Part shown: piece by piece, positions 8,371 to 17,214 of the stretch
Layout: the number at the start of each line of letters is the position of its first letter
Numbering within the stretch: position 1 is the stretch's first letter
Source: Nitrospirales bacterium
GTDB lineage: Bacteria; Nitrospirota; Nitrospiria; Nitrospirales; UBA8639
Length of the DNA: 64,000 nt
Direction of reading: 5' to 3'
NCBI GenBank assembly: GCA_029261295.1
Contig: JAJDBP010000016.1
Location: 16,068-80,067, forward strand
Notes under the pieces: model-generated
The model's input: the letters and a program-made list of their open reading frames with translations, nothing else
What the model was told of the DNA's origin: nothing
The model's database searches: none
Translations under genes and position numbers: made by a program

Positions 8371-9417
8371 ATGATGAGGTCTCTGGTTCTGAAAACTCTT
8401 CTTTGGGTGTCGACCTTGATTGTCTTGTTGGGACTTGTCGCTTGCGGGCAGCGCAGTGATACGATCGTGTCCATCGCCTTACATCCGACTAAATCCAATA
8501 TTATCTATGTGGCCACTGATGAAGCGGTCTATAAATCCAGCGATACCGGCGAGACGTGGACCAGGTTTGCAGGAGAATTGACCAGAACGCGTGTGATTAG
8601 TTTAGCCATTGACCCGAAATTGTCAGCGACGGTATTTGCTGGAACAATGGGTGATGGAACATATAAAAGCCCGGATGGAGGAAGAACCTGGCATCAATTT
8701 AATGCAGGTATTCAAAAGGGTACGATCTCAGCAATTGTGAATCAGGTTGTCTTTAATCCTCGTGGAACCGAGATGGTGTATGCCGCAACGACGGTTGGGG
8801 TGTTTCGCAGTTTAAATGGAGGTCGTCAGTGGGTCGAGCGAATGGTGGGCATGAATGAAGTAAATTTTGTTGTTTCGTTGGCCTTAGACCCACAGCGCCC
8901 GAATGTATTGTATGCCGGAACGACGGGTGGAGTGTATCGGACATTGGATGGAACGGAACGTTGGGAAAAGAAATCGAGTGGGATGGTTGCGGCTGATGCC
9001 AAAATGGCGTCGATGGCATTGGGTGTCAATGGACTCGCGGTTGATCCGACCAATAGTGATGTGGTGTATGCCGGAACGACGAAAGGTTTATATAAATCCA
9101 TGGATCAAGGGGAACATTGGGCCAAGCTTGAGGGATCGGTTCAAGATTCCTATGTTAGTGCTATTCAATTAGACCCTTCTCAACCCTCCACATTGTATTT
9201 GGCAACCAGTGATCGCGTTCAAAAAAGTGAAGATTCAGGAGCGACCTGGCAACCCAAAATCAAGGGGTTAGACGCGACGAGCATTCGGAGCTTGAAGATA
9301 AGTCCGAGTAATCCGCAAGTGCTCTATGTCGGTACCAACGGTGGAGGGCTTTATCGCAGCACTGATGGAGGTGAATCCTGGAAGCGCTTACCTTTAACCA
9401 TCACAGCTTCTCTATAA
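8371..9417 (+). CDS. Asp-box (BNR/VPS10-type) beta-propeller lipoprotein
   Basis: 348 residues from the ATG at 8371, preceded by a good GAGGGGG ribosome-binding site. The signal ends in a lipobox (LGLVAC), so it is probably a lipoprotein. Seven Asp-box motifs of the form S-x-D-x-G-x-T-W are spread along the chain (for example SSDTGETW, SPDGGRTW, SEDSGATW, STDGGESW), alternating with LYVGT/VYAGT strands, as in sialidase/Ycf48/VPS10-like propellers. No sialidase catalytic residues are evident, so a binding or assembly role is more likely. It is probably co-transcribed with the lipocalin gene. Confidence 0.85.
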   Translation: MMRSLVLKTLLWVSTLIVLLGLVACGQRSDTIVSIALHPTKSNIIYVATDEAVYKSSDTGETWTRFAGELTRTRVISLAIDPKLSATVFAGTMGDGTYKSPDGGRTWHQFNAGIQKGTISAIVNQVVFNPRGTEMVYAATTVGVFRSLNGGRQWVERMVGMNEVNFVVSLALDPQRPNVLYAGTTGGVYRTLDGTERWEKKSSGMVAADAKMASMALGVNGLAVDPTNSDVVYAGTTKGLYKSMDQGEHWAKLEGSVQDSYVSAIQLDPSQPSTLYLATSDRVQKSEDSGATWQPKIKGLDATSIRSLKISPSNPQVLYVGTNGGGLYRSTDGGESWKRLPLTITASL

Positions 9418-9492
9418 GCATCTCATGGCGATGATGTCATGCAGGCACATCGTTCACTCTATAATATTGACTCTCAGGGGGTTCCGTAACCT

Positions 9493-10317
9493 ATGAGTGG
9501 CATTCCTCAACAATCCACCAGAAACGCTCCTCTTCCTGAATCGCTTGGCGGATTGTCCTGGTGGTCTTCTTCTGGGAAGCCGGCCATTCCCTTTGGTGAG
9601 TTGGTCACGGCACTAATTCCTCTACTCTTTCTCGCCCTCATATGGATATCGTTTTGGATCTCGCCCAATTTTTATTTTACGTTTCTACTTGAAGAGAACA
9701 ATCGAGAGTATCAAATTATTGAAATCCTGACCTTTGTCGCTGGGGCCATAGCCGGATTGGTCCTGGTTTATGTGGCTTTTCAGTTTTGGGTCATCCATCG
9801 CTGGGAGGCTGCAGTTTGGGTTGGGATAATGGCTTTGGCTACGATCTTTTTTGCTGGAGAAGAAATTAGTTGGGGGCAAAGTTATTTAGCATGGGAAACT
9901 CCCGAGTGGTGGGGGGAATATATTAGTCGTGAAACAAATTTTCATAATAGTCGAGCAGATCAAGCCAACCATTTTCGATTGACTCAGTGGGGGGGGATTT
10001 TTCTTCTGGTCATGTTTGTGGTTGCTCCAATCGTGTGGGTCTACCAGGATCGACTAGGATTATCCTTGAATCTTGCTCCTGCTATGCCTGATTTTGGATC
10101 GATGGTCACGATAGTCGTCGCGTCTCTTTATCGAGAGTCAAAAGGTATTTTTCAATCCTTGTTGCCCTCCGGGCAGATCTACGAAGATTTTCTTTGGGGC
10201 ATTAGTGAACATCGAGAAATGCTTGTAGCAATAGGACTTTTAATCTATGCCCTATCTCGCTGGAAGGTGTTAAAGAAACTTCGAAAAACGGCCAGAGTTC
10301 CCAATCCTCTAAATTGA
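9493..10317 (+). CDS. Multi-pass membrane protein of unknown function
   Basis: 274 residues with about five or six hydrophobic segments (near 36-55, 78-98, 104-122, 165-185 and 245-260). Conserved-looking soluble stretches include FFAGEEISWGQ and the EFLWG-like loop EDFLWGISEHREM. An AGGGGG site lies 12 bases before the ATG. It follows the lipocalin/propeller pair by 75 bases on the same strand. I do not recognise a named family. Confidence 0.75.
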   Translation: MSGIPQQSTRNAPLPESLGGLSWWSSSGKPAIPFGELVTALIPLLFLALIWISFWISPNFYFTFLLEENNREYQIIEILTFVAGAIAGLVLVYVAFQFWVIHRWEAAVWVGIMALATIFFAGEEISWGQSYLAWETPEWWGEYISRETNFHNSRADQANHFRLTQWGGIFLLVMFVVAPIVWVYQDRLGLSLNLAPAMPDFGSMVTIVVASLYRESKGIFQSLLPSGQIYEDFLWGISEHREMLVAIGLLIYALSRWKVLKKLRKTARVPNPLN

Positions 10318-10337
10318 ACCCTAAATTGAGGTGTATC

Positions 10338-11327
10338 TTATTGGCCAGTCCAGGATTGAGGGAGGAAGGAATAGAGATCCATTGTCAGGCGCGCACCATA
10401 AGTTGGACCAAAATCTTTACTATTGAGTTGGTCGTTCCATGTTTCCGCTGTAAAGGGATACGCGCGGATGGCAACGGTCCAGAACCGTTCTTCTAATGAA
10501 TCGCCGAGTGCTCCATTGAAAATTCCAGAATCTATTGTGGCTCCAATTTCCACTTCAAACCACGGGTGTAGGGTTTTCTCGTCGTACCACCCATAACTAA
10601 TAGATCCCTGGGCCGTGTAGGCGACATTCGCCAAGTCATGAAAAGCCGCCCCAGTATAAATACGTGCGCCTCTCCCCATAGCTGAAAGTCTCAGAGGCCG
10701 AAAAATGTTCGCAACTACCCCTTCGGTTTTCCCATTGAGATGCTCAATGGTCTTGAGGGGAGACCAGCGACGAAATCCGGTTCTCGCAAATATTTCATGG
10801 AATAAACTTCCAGTCTGACCCCCTCCACTCAAATACAAAACACGTTTCTGCCCAGGAATTTCCCACCAGCGAGTGAGGGATCCGGAAATGGCAAAATCCG
10901 TTTCTTTTCGTTTGTCTCCCACTGGAACAGGTTCAATACCCCAAACTCCGTCATGAATGAGATCGTTTTGTAACCATTCCGTAGGTTGGTTCCTGGTGGG
11001 TCCTATTCCTAGAGTAAAGTTGGTACTCCAGTTTTCGAATTGATTAGTTAAATGTTCTGTCCAAGAAAGGGTAATGAAATTGAGGCCAATTGTTTCGCTG
11101 ATTCCATTGAATCGTTCTCCATCTCCGTTAAACTCAGTAAACCGAAAGAGGGAGAGTCCCATTTCGAGAGAGGGCTCTTGATCAGGGTAGGAGAGGGCAC
11201 CCCAATGTATAAATGGAGCGGGAGTTTCTCCCATGGATATAGATGGATTTACGGCATAATTTCCAAATAAAAAGACTACCAAAACAAGGCGTATGGAAAT
11301 TTTTGAGAGATGAAACTGTTTGTTCAT
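10338..11327 (-). CDS. Probable outer-membrane beta-barrel, weak LpxR resemblance
   Basis: 329 residues from the ATG at 11327, which gives a signal peptide ending near SISMG. The body is a run of amphipathic strands. LGIGPTRNQPTEWLQNDLIH resembles the G..G......Q...H block of LpxR-type lipid A 3'-O-deacylases, and DSGIFNGALGDS resembles their later LDGN.F..S block. The N-terminal catalytic ND pair typical of LpxR is not evident, so this is only a suggestion. The C terminus ends SWTGQ, not the usual aromatic residue. Confidence 0.6.
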   Translation of the reverse strand: MNKQFHLSKISIRLVLVVFLFGNYAVNPSISMGETPAPFIHWGALSYPDQEPSLEMGLSLFRFTEFNGDGERFNGISETIGLNFITLSWTEHLTNQFENWSTNFTLGIGPTRNQPTEWLQNDLIHDGVWGIEPVPVGDKRKETDFAISGSLTRWWEIPGQKRVLYLSGGGQTGSLFHEIFARTGFRRWSPLKTIEHLNGKTEGVVANIFRPLRLSAMGRGARIYTGAAFHDLANVAYTAQGSISYGWYDEKTLHPWFEVEIGATIDSGIFNGALGDSLEERFWTVAIRAYPFTAETWNDQLNSKDFGPTYGARLTMDLYSFLPQSWTGQ

Positions 11328-11526
11328 GTGGTTTTGGGAAGGAAAAGGGGCTCTTCCATGCGAGAGGAACTCATCTTTAATTTTAAAGGAAAATTGGGGC
11401 GAATAAAGAACCAACCATGGATCTATTTACCGTATACTACAAAGAAACCTGGTTAGAATATGGTATCTATCGGATTCCCTGATCATCACATCGATAGTGA
11501 GTGGAAGGGGGGATTATGTAAAGGGG

Positions 11527-11916
11527 CTAGGGGGTAATGGCTTCGTTAACTTTTACAACAAGCTCTCGAAAATTGCAGGGTTTATCAATAATGGCATAGG
11601 CGCCGAGGTCAATGGCTTTGAATTTTTCTTTTTCTTCAATAATTCCACTCAACATGATCACGCGAGGGGTATGTCCATTCAGTCTAGACTGAACTTTTTC
11701 AAGAAGACTCAGTCCATTCATTATGGGCATATGATAATCGGCAATAATGACATCTGTATGATGGTCCTTTAACCATTCTAGAGCCGACGCCCCATTTTCA
11801 GATTCCGCACATTCAAATCCTGATGATTCCAATACCCCACGAACGGTATGACGTACTGCCGGTTCGTCATCAACTATGAGAACATGTCGTTTTGACTCGG
11901 AGTTCGAATTCACCAT
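11527..11916 (-). CDS. Single-domain response regulator (CheY-like)
   Basis: 129 residues, a receiver domain only. The acidic pocket is VDDE at 15-18, the phospho-acceptor is Asp60 (VIIADYHMP) and the conserved Lys is in IIDKP. There is no output domain. A ribosome-binding site (AGAGGA) lies about ten bases before the ATG. No kinase gene adjoins it. It resembles the receiver at 15403-15789. Confidence 0.9.
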   Translation of the reverse strand: MVNSNSESKRHVLIVDDEPAVRHTVRGVLESSGFECAESENGASALEWLKDHHTDVIIADYHMPIMNGLSLLEKVQSRLNGHTPRVIMLSGIIEEKEKFKAIDLGAYAIIDKPCNFRELVVKVNEAITP

Positions 11917-12365
11917 TTCAAATTATTCCTCTGAAAAATCACAAATACTGTCAGAAAGTTTTCCTGAAATGGGGTAACTGATGGCCAGTGTCCAAATCTC
12001 TTTGTTATTGCACGCATTGTACATACGTAATACGCCTTGGGGAATACCCTCACCATATATTTTGTGGGATTAGGCATCTCCTAGCACAATGCTTAAAAAA
12101 TAGGCAAAGTGGTGTTTAGTCTATGAATGACTGAATCCAGGGAAAACACCGTGGTTTGCGCACAACATTATCCACAGAATTGGGGGATTGACTGTTTTAG
12201 ATCTAAACCATTGATAAATATAGATTATCAATTAGCTTCTTCAAACAGATTCAGAGACCAAAATGGTATTCATGAACAGGACTTCTGAGTCTACAATGTT
12301 TCAAACTGGTGAAGAAGCAAGTGATAGAAGAATGCATGTATATGGAGGACAAGCGAGGAAGGGAA
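11917..12365. other. Intergenic region with one DnaA-box sequence
   Basis: About 450 AT-rich bases. A single perfect TTATCCACA lies at 12168-12176, but there is no cluster of boxes, so an origin is not supported. The short plus-strand frame at 12263-12592 is antisense to the next gene. Nothing else is recognised. Confidence 0.45.
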
Positions 12366-12839
12366 TTATGATTGAGGTGATTCAGATATCCGAGATTGAA
12401 CTGCCTGATACAGAGAAGTTCCGGGATGTAATTCAACACTGGGGTAGCCAAAACGAATGGCAGCCTCCACGGCTAACCGGGCTATTCTCATATGGGGAAT
12501 GTTGGTGGCAGAGGGCAATTTTTTTAGCGCTTGGAAGGTCTCGTGTGGAATTTTTAGAGAAAAGGTGTCCCCCTCAGGCGATGAAAAAATAAAGCATTCC
12601 ACATTTGAATGACCTACCCTGTAGTTCAATTTGAACGAGAGGTTTGTTGGCTGGATGGAATGTTCTTTCGAATCAAATTGTTGAAACGTACTTTCGACAG
12701 TTTCAAGGTTTATTCCCATAGGAAGGCCCGTCAGCCAATCTGGCATCCCTGAGGGTTCTCTGTGGAAATAGCCATTTGGGGTTTTGGCGATCCGCCAGGT
12801 CACGTCTTCATTGAAAAAGGAAAGGATGCTTAATGACAT
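12366..12839 (-). CDS. Hypothetical protein
   Basis: 157 residues from the ATG at 12839. A longer form from 12866 is possible. It is soluble, with no signal peptide and no recognised motif. The central part is strand-rich (LNYRVGHSNVECFIFSSPEGDTFSLKI) and the end helical. No ribosome-binding site is clear. It sits alone between two gene-free stretches. Confidence 0.5.
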   Translation of the reverse strand: MSLSILSFFNEDVTWRIAKTPNGYFHREPSGMPDWLTGLPMGINLETVESTFQQFDSKEHSIQPTNLSFKLNYRVGHSNVECFIFSSPEGDTFSLKIPHETFQALKKLPSATNIPHMRIARLAVEAAIRFGYPSVELHPGTSLYQAVQSRISESPQS

Positions 12840-13316
12840 ACGCTGGAAAGTCGGTGAGGCACCCAAAATTCAGAGGATGATGGGGGACTGGAGGGTCAGC
12901 ATAACTGGAATGGCGATCCTTATCAAACAGTTAAGACCGAAACCTCCATATGCAGAAGTAGGGCGCGTGGCATAGAGGACTGAACGCCGACATCGACAAG
13001 TTGGGATACGATCTGAGACAGGAGCCAAAATAAAAAATTACGTAGATTCATTGTGCCATACTAAATATGGTAGAATTTTATTCCTGCTCTACTATATATG
13101 TAGTTTGAGGATAAACCTATTTGGCTATTATCCGTCTTACTCCGGTCCTTCTCACCCACCCACAGGGGCAATCGTTGTCATACCAGTGGGATAAGACTTG
13201 GTCAAAATAAATTGAGATGCCAACTTTTTCGGAAATATTTCATTGAAATTCTAGTCATTCCGGTATTTCATTTTTTCCCCACGAATGAATAATTTGTGGG
13301 CAAGGGAGGGCTTGAT
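12840..13316. other. Intergenic region, no supported gene
   Basis: About 475 AT-rich bases between a minus-strand hypothetical and a plus-strand lipoprotein. The last 15 bases hold the lipoprotein's GGGAGGG ribosome-binding site. Nothing else is recognised. Confidence 0.45.
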
Positions 13317-14453
13317 ATGGAATGCAGAATTCTAAGTCGATTAATAATGAAGATGGCCATTTTGGGGGTGTTGTGTTTGGCACACGGGTGCGTCAGCACC
13401 CCTATAGATAAAGAAATTTTTATGGGGGAAGGATTTCAGTCAGCCCTACCCGAGGCAGGTACCCGAGTTGTGGTATGGGGGAATCATTCTGGAGCCGTTT
13501 CGCGCACCTTAGTGTGGTTGAATGATCACCAAATTCTTGCAGTTGATTCTTCCTGGATTGAAAAAGAGTTGCATGATCCAGGTTTCGCACATCGAAATAG
13601 AGCTGAGAAAAAGGCTCAAGTGTTAGCGGCAGCGAAATCTCTTGGAGTTCCGCTTGTTTTATTTGCCCAGGTAGATGATAGTCAGTTAGGCCGGAAGTTT
13701 GATCTCATGAGCTTTGGTCAGCAACGGTTGAAAATTTTTGGGGTAGAAATCCGTGGTATGAAAACGGAATCCGGAGATGTCGTTTTTGGAGCGAAAGCAT
13801 GGAATTCTGAACCCCTCGTCGAATCTGAGCAAATTGTGCAGGATTTGACGACTCTAGCTTTGCAAAAAGCCTGGGATGAACCCGATCAGACTCTTTCAAC
13901 TCTGGACAAGGTTGTCGAGTCAAAGCTCCCGCAAGAAGAGATGGTTGAGGTGACGGCTTCTCCCCAAGAACTGATTGTGGAGCCGGAACAATCACAGTTG
14001 GATATTCATGCGTTTACCCAAGAGCCTCCTTTGCCTGATGAGGTTGTCGAGCCGACGTTCCAACAAGAAAAGGTACGTGTCGTGGTCTCTTCCTCTGAAG
14101 AGCTGACGCTTTCACATGATCCCGAATTTGAGATTGGGGAATCGGACCCATTGGACGAAGAGCCTTCCTTGGGACTTCAAGTGGCTGGCGGAGCACTTTC
14201 TGTACTCTATACTCCTATCAAAATTGTGTATGCCGGGTTGGGAGGTTTGATGGGAGGGGTCGCGTATCTTGTGACGGCGGGCAATGAAAAAACGGCTCAG
14301 TCCATTTGGGATGCCAGTTTACGCGGAACCTATTGGCTTAAGGCCGAGCATATACAAGGGGAAGAACCCATCTTGTTTAAAGGAGAGCCCTCATTTAGTG
14401 ATTCGATTCATGAGGCTCGTATAGAGAATAATGGGATTCCAACGGCTAAGTAA
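13317..14453 (+). CDS. Hypothetical lipoprotein
   Basis: 378 residues from the ATG at 13317, which has a strong AAGGGAGGG ribosome-binding site. The signal ends in a lipobox (LAHGC). An N-terminal domain (to about residue 190) reads like a curli/CsgG-like nucleotide-free alpha/beta fold (VVWGNHSGAVSRTLVWLNDHQ..), followed by a long acidic Glu/Pro-rich linker (about 195-290). A hydrophobic Gly-rich segment follows near 300-330 (GGALSVLYTPIKIVYAGLGG). Function is unknown. The linker could span the periplasm. Confidence 0.7.
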   Translation: MECRILSRLIMKMAILGVLCLAHGCVSTPIDKEIFMGEGFQSALPEAGTRVVVWGNHSGAVSRTLVWLNDHQILAVDSSWIEKELHDPGFAHRNRAEKKAQVLAAAKSLGVPLVLFAQVDDSQLGRKFDLMSFGQQRLKIFGVEIRGMKTESGDVVFGAKAWNSEPLVESEQIVQDLTTLALQKAWDEPDQTLSTLDKVVESKLPQEEMVEVTASPQELIVEPEQSQLDIHAFTQEPPLPDEVVEPTFQQEKVRVVVSSSEELTLSHDPEFEIGESDPLDEEPSLGLQVAGGALSVLYTPIKIVYAGLGGLMGGVAYLVTAGNEKTAQSIWDASLRGTYWLKAEHIQGEEPILFKGEPSFSDSIHEARIENNGIPTAK

Positions 14454-14510
14454 TCTTAGATCTTCTCTCATGGTCATTAGAATAGAAAAGTCCTCAAGGA
14501 TGGTGGAGAG

Positions 14511-15272
14511 CTAATTTAGATATGTATCCTCCCAGTCCCAAAAGGAAATTTGAGCGGAGGGCCAGGCAAGAGCCACAGCCCCGACATGTTCATCTCCAGC
14601 GCCTATTCGGTACAAAGAATAATTTTCTTTCTGCCCGTGTTGGTCAGGATGTGAAATTCTGACCTCTGGTTTTTCAAGGTCAATAGAAAGCTCACATTGG
14701 GCTAACCCCTCCGTAATTCCCTTTCCTTCCATCTTTAAATACGCCTCCTTACAAGTCCAATACGAAAGAAATTGGTTGGTACGTTCCGGCAATGGCAGCG
14801 ATGCCAAATGGGCTGATTCCCGTTTGGAAAAATAGCGTTCGGCTATGTCGCATTCCTGTATTTTCCGATCAATCCGTTCCACATCTATGCCAACAGGGTG
14901 TTGATAGGCTACAGCGATCAATGCCATCCCTCGAGTATGTGACACATTAAATTGAATAGGCATTTCTAGCCGGGTATCCAACATGGGTTTCCCCAGCGGC
15001 TGAAGAGCGAAATGGATTGTGGTTGGTGAAACTTCCAAATATCGACTTAACAGTATTCGAAGAATACCTCTGGTGATCACGAATTGATATTGGGGGTGGG
15101 GGGCAGGACATCGATCAGCTTTCGAGCGTTCAATATCTGAGAGATGAGCTCGGAATCGTGAGGCACGATCCGGAGAATCATCTAATAGCACTCGCCAAAT
15201 ATCCACGGCACCTGACGCCAAGTTATTCGACAAGTTATGTGGGGGTGCACCCCAATTGGTCATGATTGACAT
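14511..15272 (-). CDS. 4'-phosphopantetheinyl transferase (Sfp type)
   Basis: 253 residues from the ATG at 15272 (or 271 from 15326). The Sfp-family landmarks are present: NVSHTRG, GIDVERID (Mg-binding Asp and Glu) and WTCKEAYLKMEGKGI. Length fits the two-lobed Sfp/Gsp class rather than the short AcpS class. It transfers phosphopantetheine from CoA to carrier-protein serines. No polyketide, peptide-synthetase or carrier-protein gene is present in this window, so the partner is elsewhere. Confidence 0.92.
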   Translation of the reverse strand: MSIMTNWGAPPHNLSNNLASGAVDIWRVLLDDSPDRASRFRAHLSDIERSKADRCPAPHPQYQFVITRGILRILLSRYLEVSPTTIHFALQPLGKPMLDTRLEMPIQFNVSHTRGMALIAVAYQHPVGIDVERIDRKIQECDIAERYFSKRESAHLASLPLPERTNQFLSYWTCKEAYLKMEGKGITEGLAQCELSIDLEKPEVRISHPDQHGQKENYSLYRIGAGDEHVGAVALAWPSAQISFWDWEDTYLN

Positions 15273-15402
15273 GGCATTAGAAAAATATTGTAACCGAATA
15301 CAAGATGACCTGAAAGGCATTCCCAATCAGGATGACTTGTCAGCTTATAGCTATCTAACGCATGGGATTCGAGTCAGGGTGTACAATAAATATGAATATC
15401 TT

Positions 15403-15789
15403 ATGCCCACGAACAAACAAATTTTACTTGTTGACGATGACTCAAGTCTTCGGAGCACCCTGCGGGTATGTTTAGAGGCTGTGGGTTATCAATGCCATGA
15501 GGCAAAAGATGGTTATGAGGCGAAAGAGTGGATGAAGGGAAGTCTATTGGTTGATCTCATTGTAATTGATCATCAAATGCCAAGAATTTCTGGATTGGAA
15601 CTTATTAAAAAGTTAAAAAGTCAAAAGGGCACAAAAGCCATCCCCATTATATTTTATAGCGGGGAAATAACTGCTCAGCTAAGAAATCAGGCGATTCAGG
15701 TAGGTGTCAACGCGGTGTTGGAAAAACCCTTCCCTCTTCAGGATTTTCTTGATCTCGTTGGTCAGGTCTGTGGTAACAACACGAAGTAA
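15403..15789 (+). CDS. Single-domain response regulator (CheY-like)
   Basis: 128 residues from the ATG at 15403, chosen because the receiver fold begins at once (KQILLVDDDSSLRSTLR). A start further upstream would add 49 residues of no receiver character. The phospho-acceptor is Asp56 (LIVIDHQMP) and the conserved Lys is in LEKPF. There is no output domain. It is divergent from the phosphopantetheinyl transferase. It is similar in size and layout to the receiver at 11527-11916, and the two could be paralogues. Confidence 0.85.
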   Translation: MPTNKQILLVDDDSSLRSTLRVCLEAVGYQCHEAKDGYEAKEWMKGSLLVDLIVIDHQMPRISGLELIKKLKSQKGTKAIPIIFYSGEITAQLRNQAIQVGVNAVLEKPFPLQDFLDLVGQVCGNNTK

Positions 15790-15879
15790 TGTTCCAAGCC
15801 AGCCGTCTTTTCTTTAAAGGTCTATTGAAGTAACCCTTTCTTCGAGTTAAGCAATAGGATAAATGTTAGGCAGCTTATT

Positions 15880-17109
15880 TTAAAGGGTTTCAGGCCCAGA
15901 CGTGTTGACGCATATTCCGGCGCCCATATCGGAAGGCTTTTCTTCTTTTACCGGTAAAAATTGCCAGGTGTAATAATTGGAATACAGGTCTAGTCTTAGA
16001 ACCCCAAATGTATCTGCTCGAAAGACCTCGCTATTTTCATGTCGTTTTTTCAGGGGGCGCAAGGAGCGCCCTCCAGTTCCTATGACAAAATTTCGAAAGC
16101 CTCGTAAGGGATCAATGGATCCAGAAGGATTCTGCGGGGCGAATCGTTCATAATGATGGTCATGGCCTGTGAGTACCACGCTGACGCCTGCTTCATAGAG
16201 GATTTCTAAAATATGCTTCATTCTTTCTGTTCCTCCATGCTGGCCAGAGCTAAATACTGGATGATGCCAATAGGCAAGGATGCATCTGTTGTTTGTCGCT
16301 GATAAATCTTTTTTGAGCCAAGTCTGTTGGGCTGAAATGGTATCCTTCCCTTCTTTTCTTTCCGATGGGCTATTTAAGGCAATAATATGCCACTCGCCTA
16401 GATCAAAACTGTAAAACCCTCTTTTGTCTGATCCAGCTTGTCTGCCCCAATAGGCGAAATAGGGTGCAGCGCCTTTTTCCCTATATTCGTGATTGCCAGG
16501 AACAGGATGAGTTCTAGATTTGAATTGACCCCAAGTTGATTCATAGCATTCTTGAAATTGCTGGTCGGTTCCTGCTGGATACACCAAATCTCCGAGGGCA
16601 AGTACTCTTCCTGATAAATGGAGAATTAAATTAGCTGTTAGTGCAGCGTTGGATGGATAGTCGGTCTCTTCGCTGATGGAAAGCAACTCAAGAAAATTTT
16701 CGAGGAAAGGTTCACTCGGACCCTCATCAGGGATGAGTTTCACGAGTTTCAGGAACTTAACTTTCCAAGAATCTTCGTTATCACATTTGGCAATGTCACC
16801 AGCGGCCAAAATCGTGGTTTGGGAATTGCCAACAATTTGTGCTGTGGAGAAGGGTATTTCAGGATTGGGAATCTGCCCTTTTCCTTCAACCTTTTCGAAT
16901 GGAGAGAAATGGGTATGGGAGTGATGTGGGTTTTCCTTTCCGGAGGCTGCGCCATTTGTACCGCCAAAAAATGTGTGATCAATAATCGGTGAACCAAAAA
17001 TCCATAGAGCCATAAAATACATGATGCCACCAATGACCATCCGAAAGTTAGCGATCGTCGCATACCTTTTGAGGTACTTTGCTGGTGTGAAGGGCTTGTG
17101 GTTTTTCAA
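15880..17109 (-). CDS. Purple-acid-phosphatase-like metallophosphoesterase
   Basis: 409 residues from a TTG at 17109, or 386 from the ATG at 17040. A membrane or signal segment is near 24-38. The calcineurin-like motifs are complete: AAGDIA near 103, GDLVY near 173, GNHE at 205-208, the His in AYWHHPVF and GHDHHYE near 313. The 70 residues between the first two motifs are more than usual. The catalytic domain should be exported, and the His/Gly/Lys-rich stretch at 50-80 looks like a linker. The substrate is probably a phosphomonoester or diester. Confidence 0.87.
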   Translation of the reverse strand: MKNHKPFTPAKYLKRYATIANFRMVIGGIMYFMALWIFGSPIIDHTFFGGTNGAASGKENPHHSHTHFSPFEKVEGKGQIPNPEIPFSTAQIVGNSQTTILAAGDIAKCDNEDSWKVKFLKLVKLIPDEGPSEPFLENFLELLSISEETDYPSNAALTANLILHLSGRVLALGDLVYPAGTDQQFQECYESTWGQFKSRTHPVPGNHEYREKGAAPYFAYWGRQAGSDKRGFYSFDLGEWHIIALNSPSERKEGKDTISAQQTWLKKDLSATNNRCILAYWHHPVFSSGQHGGTERMKHILEILYEAGVSVVLTGHDHHYERFAPQNPSGSIDPLRGFRNFVIGTGGRSLRPLKKRHENSEVFRADTFGVLRLDLYSNYYTWQFLPVKEEKPSDMGAGICVNTSGPETL

Positions 17110-17214
17110 GGCTGTGATAAATCCAAAAGATTTATCATGAAGCCTATAGAGCGAAACTCACCCCAAACTGGTGCGATGATTACGAGGTGATGAAGTGTTG
17201 AAAATAGAGGGAAA

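Noticed and set aside
12168..12176. Perfect DnaA box TTATCCACA
   Set aside because: Only one box in the region, with no AT-rich unwinding array, dnaA or dnaN gene, so an origin is not supported.
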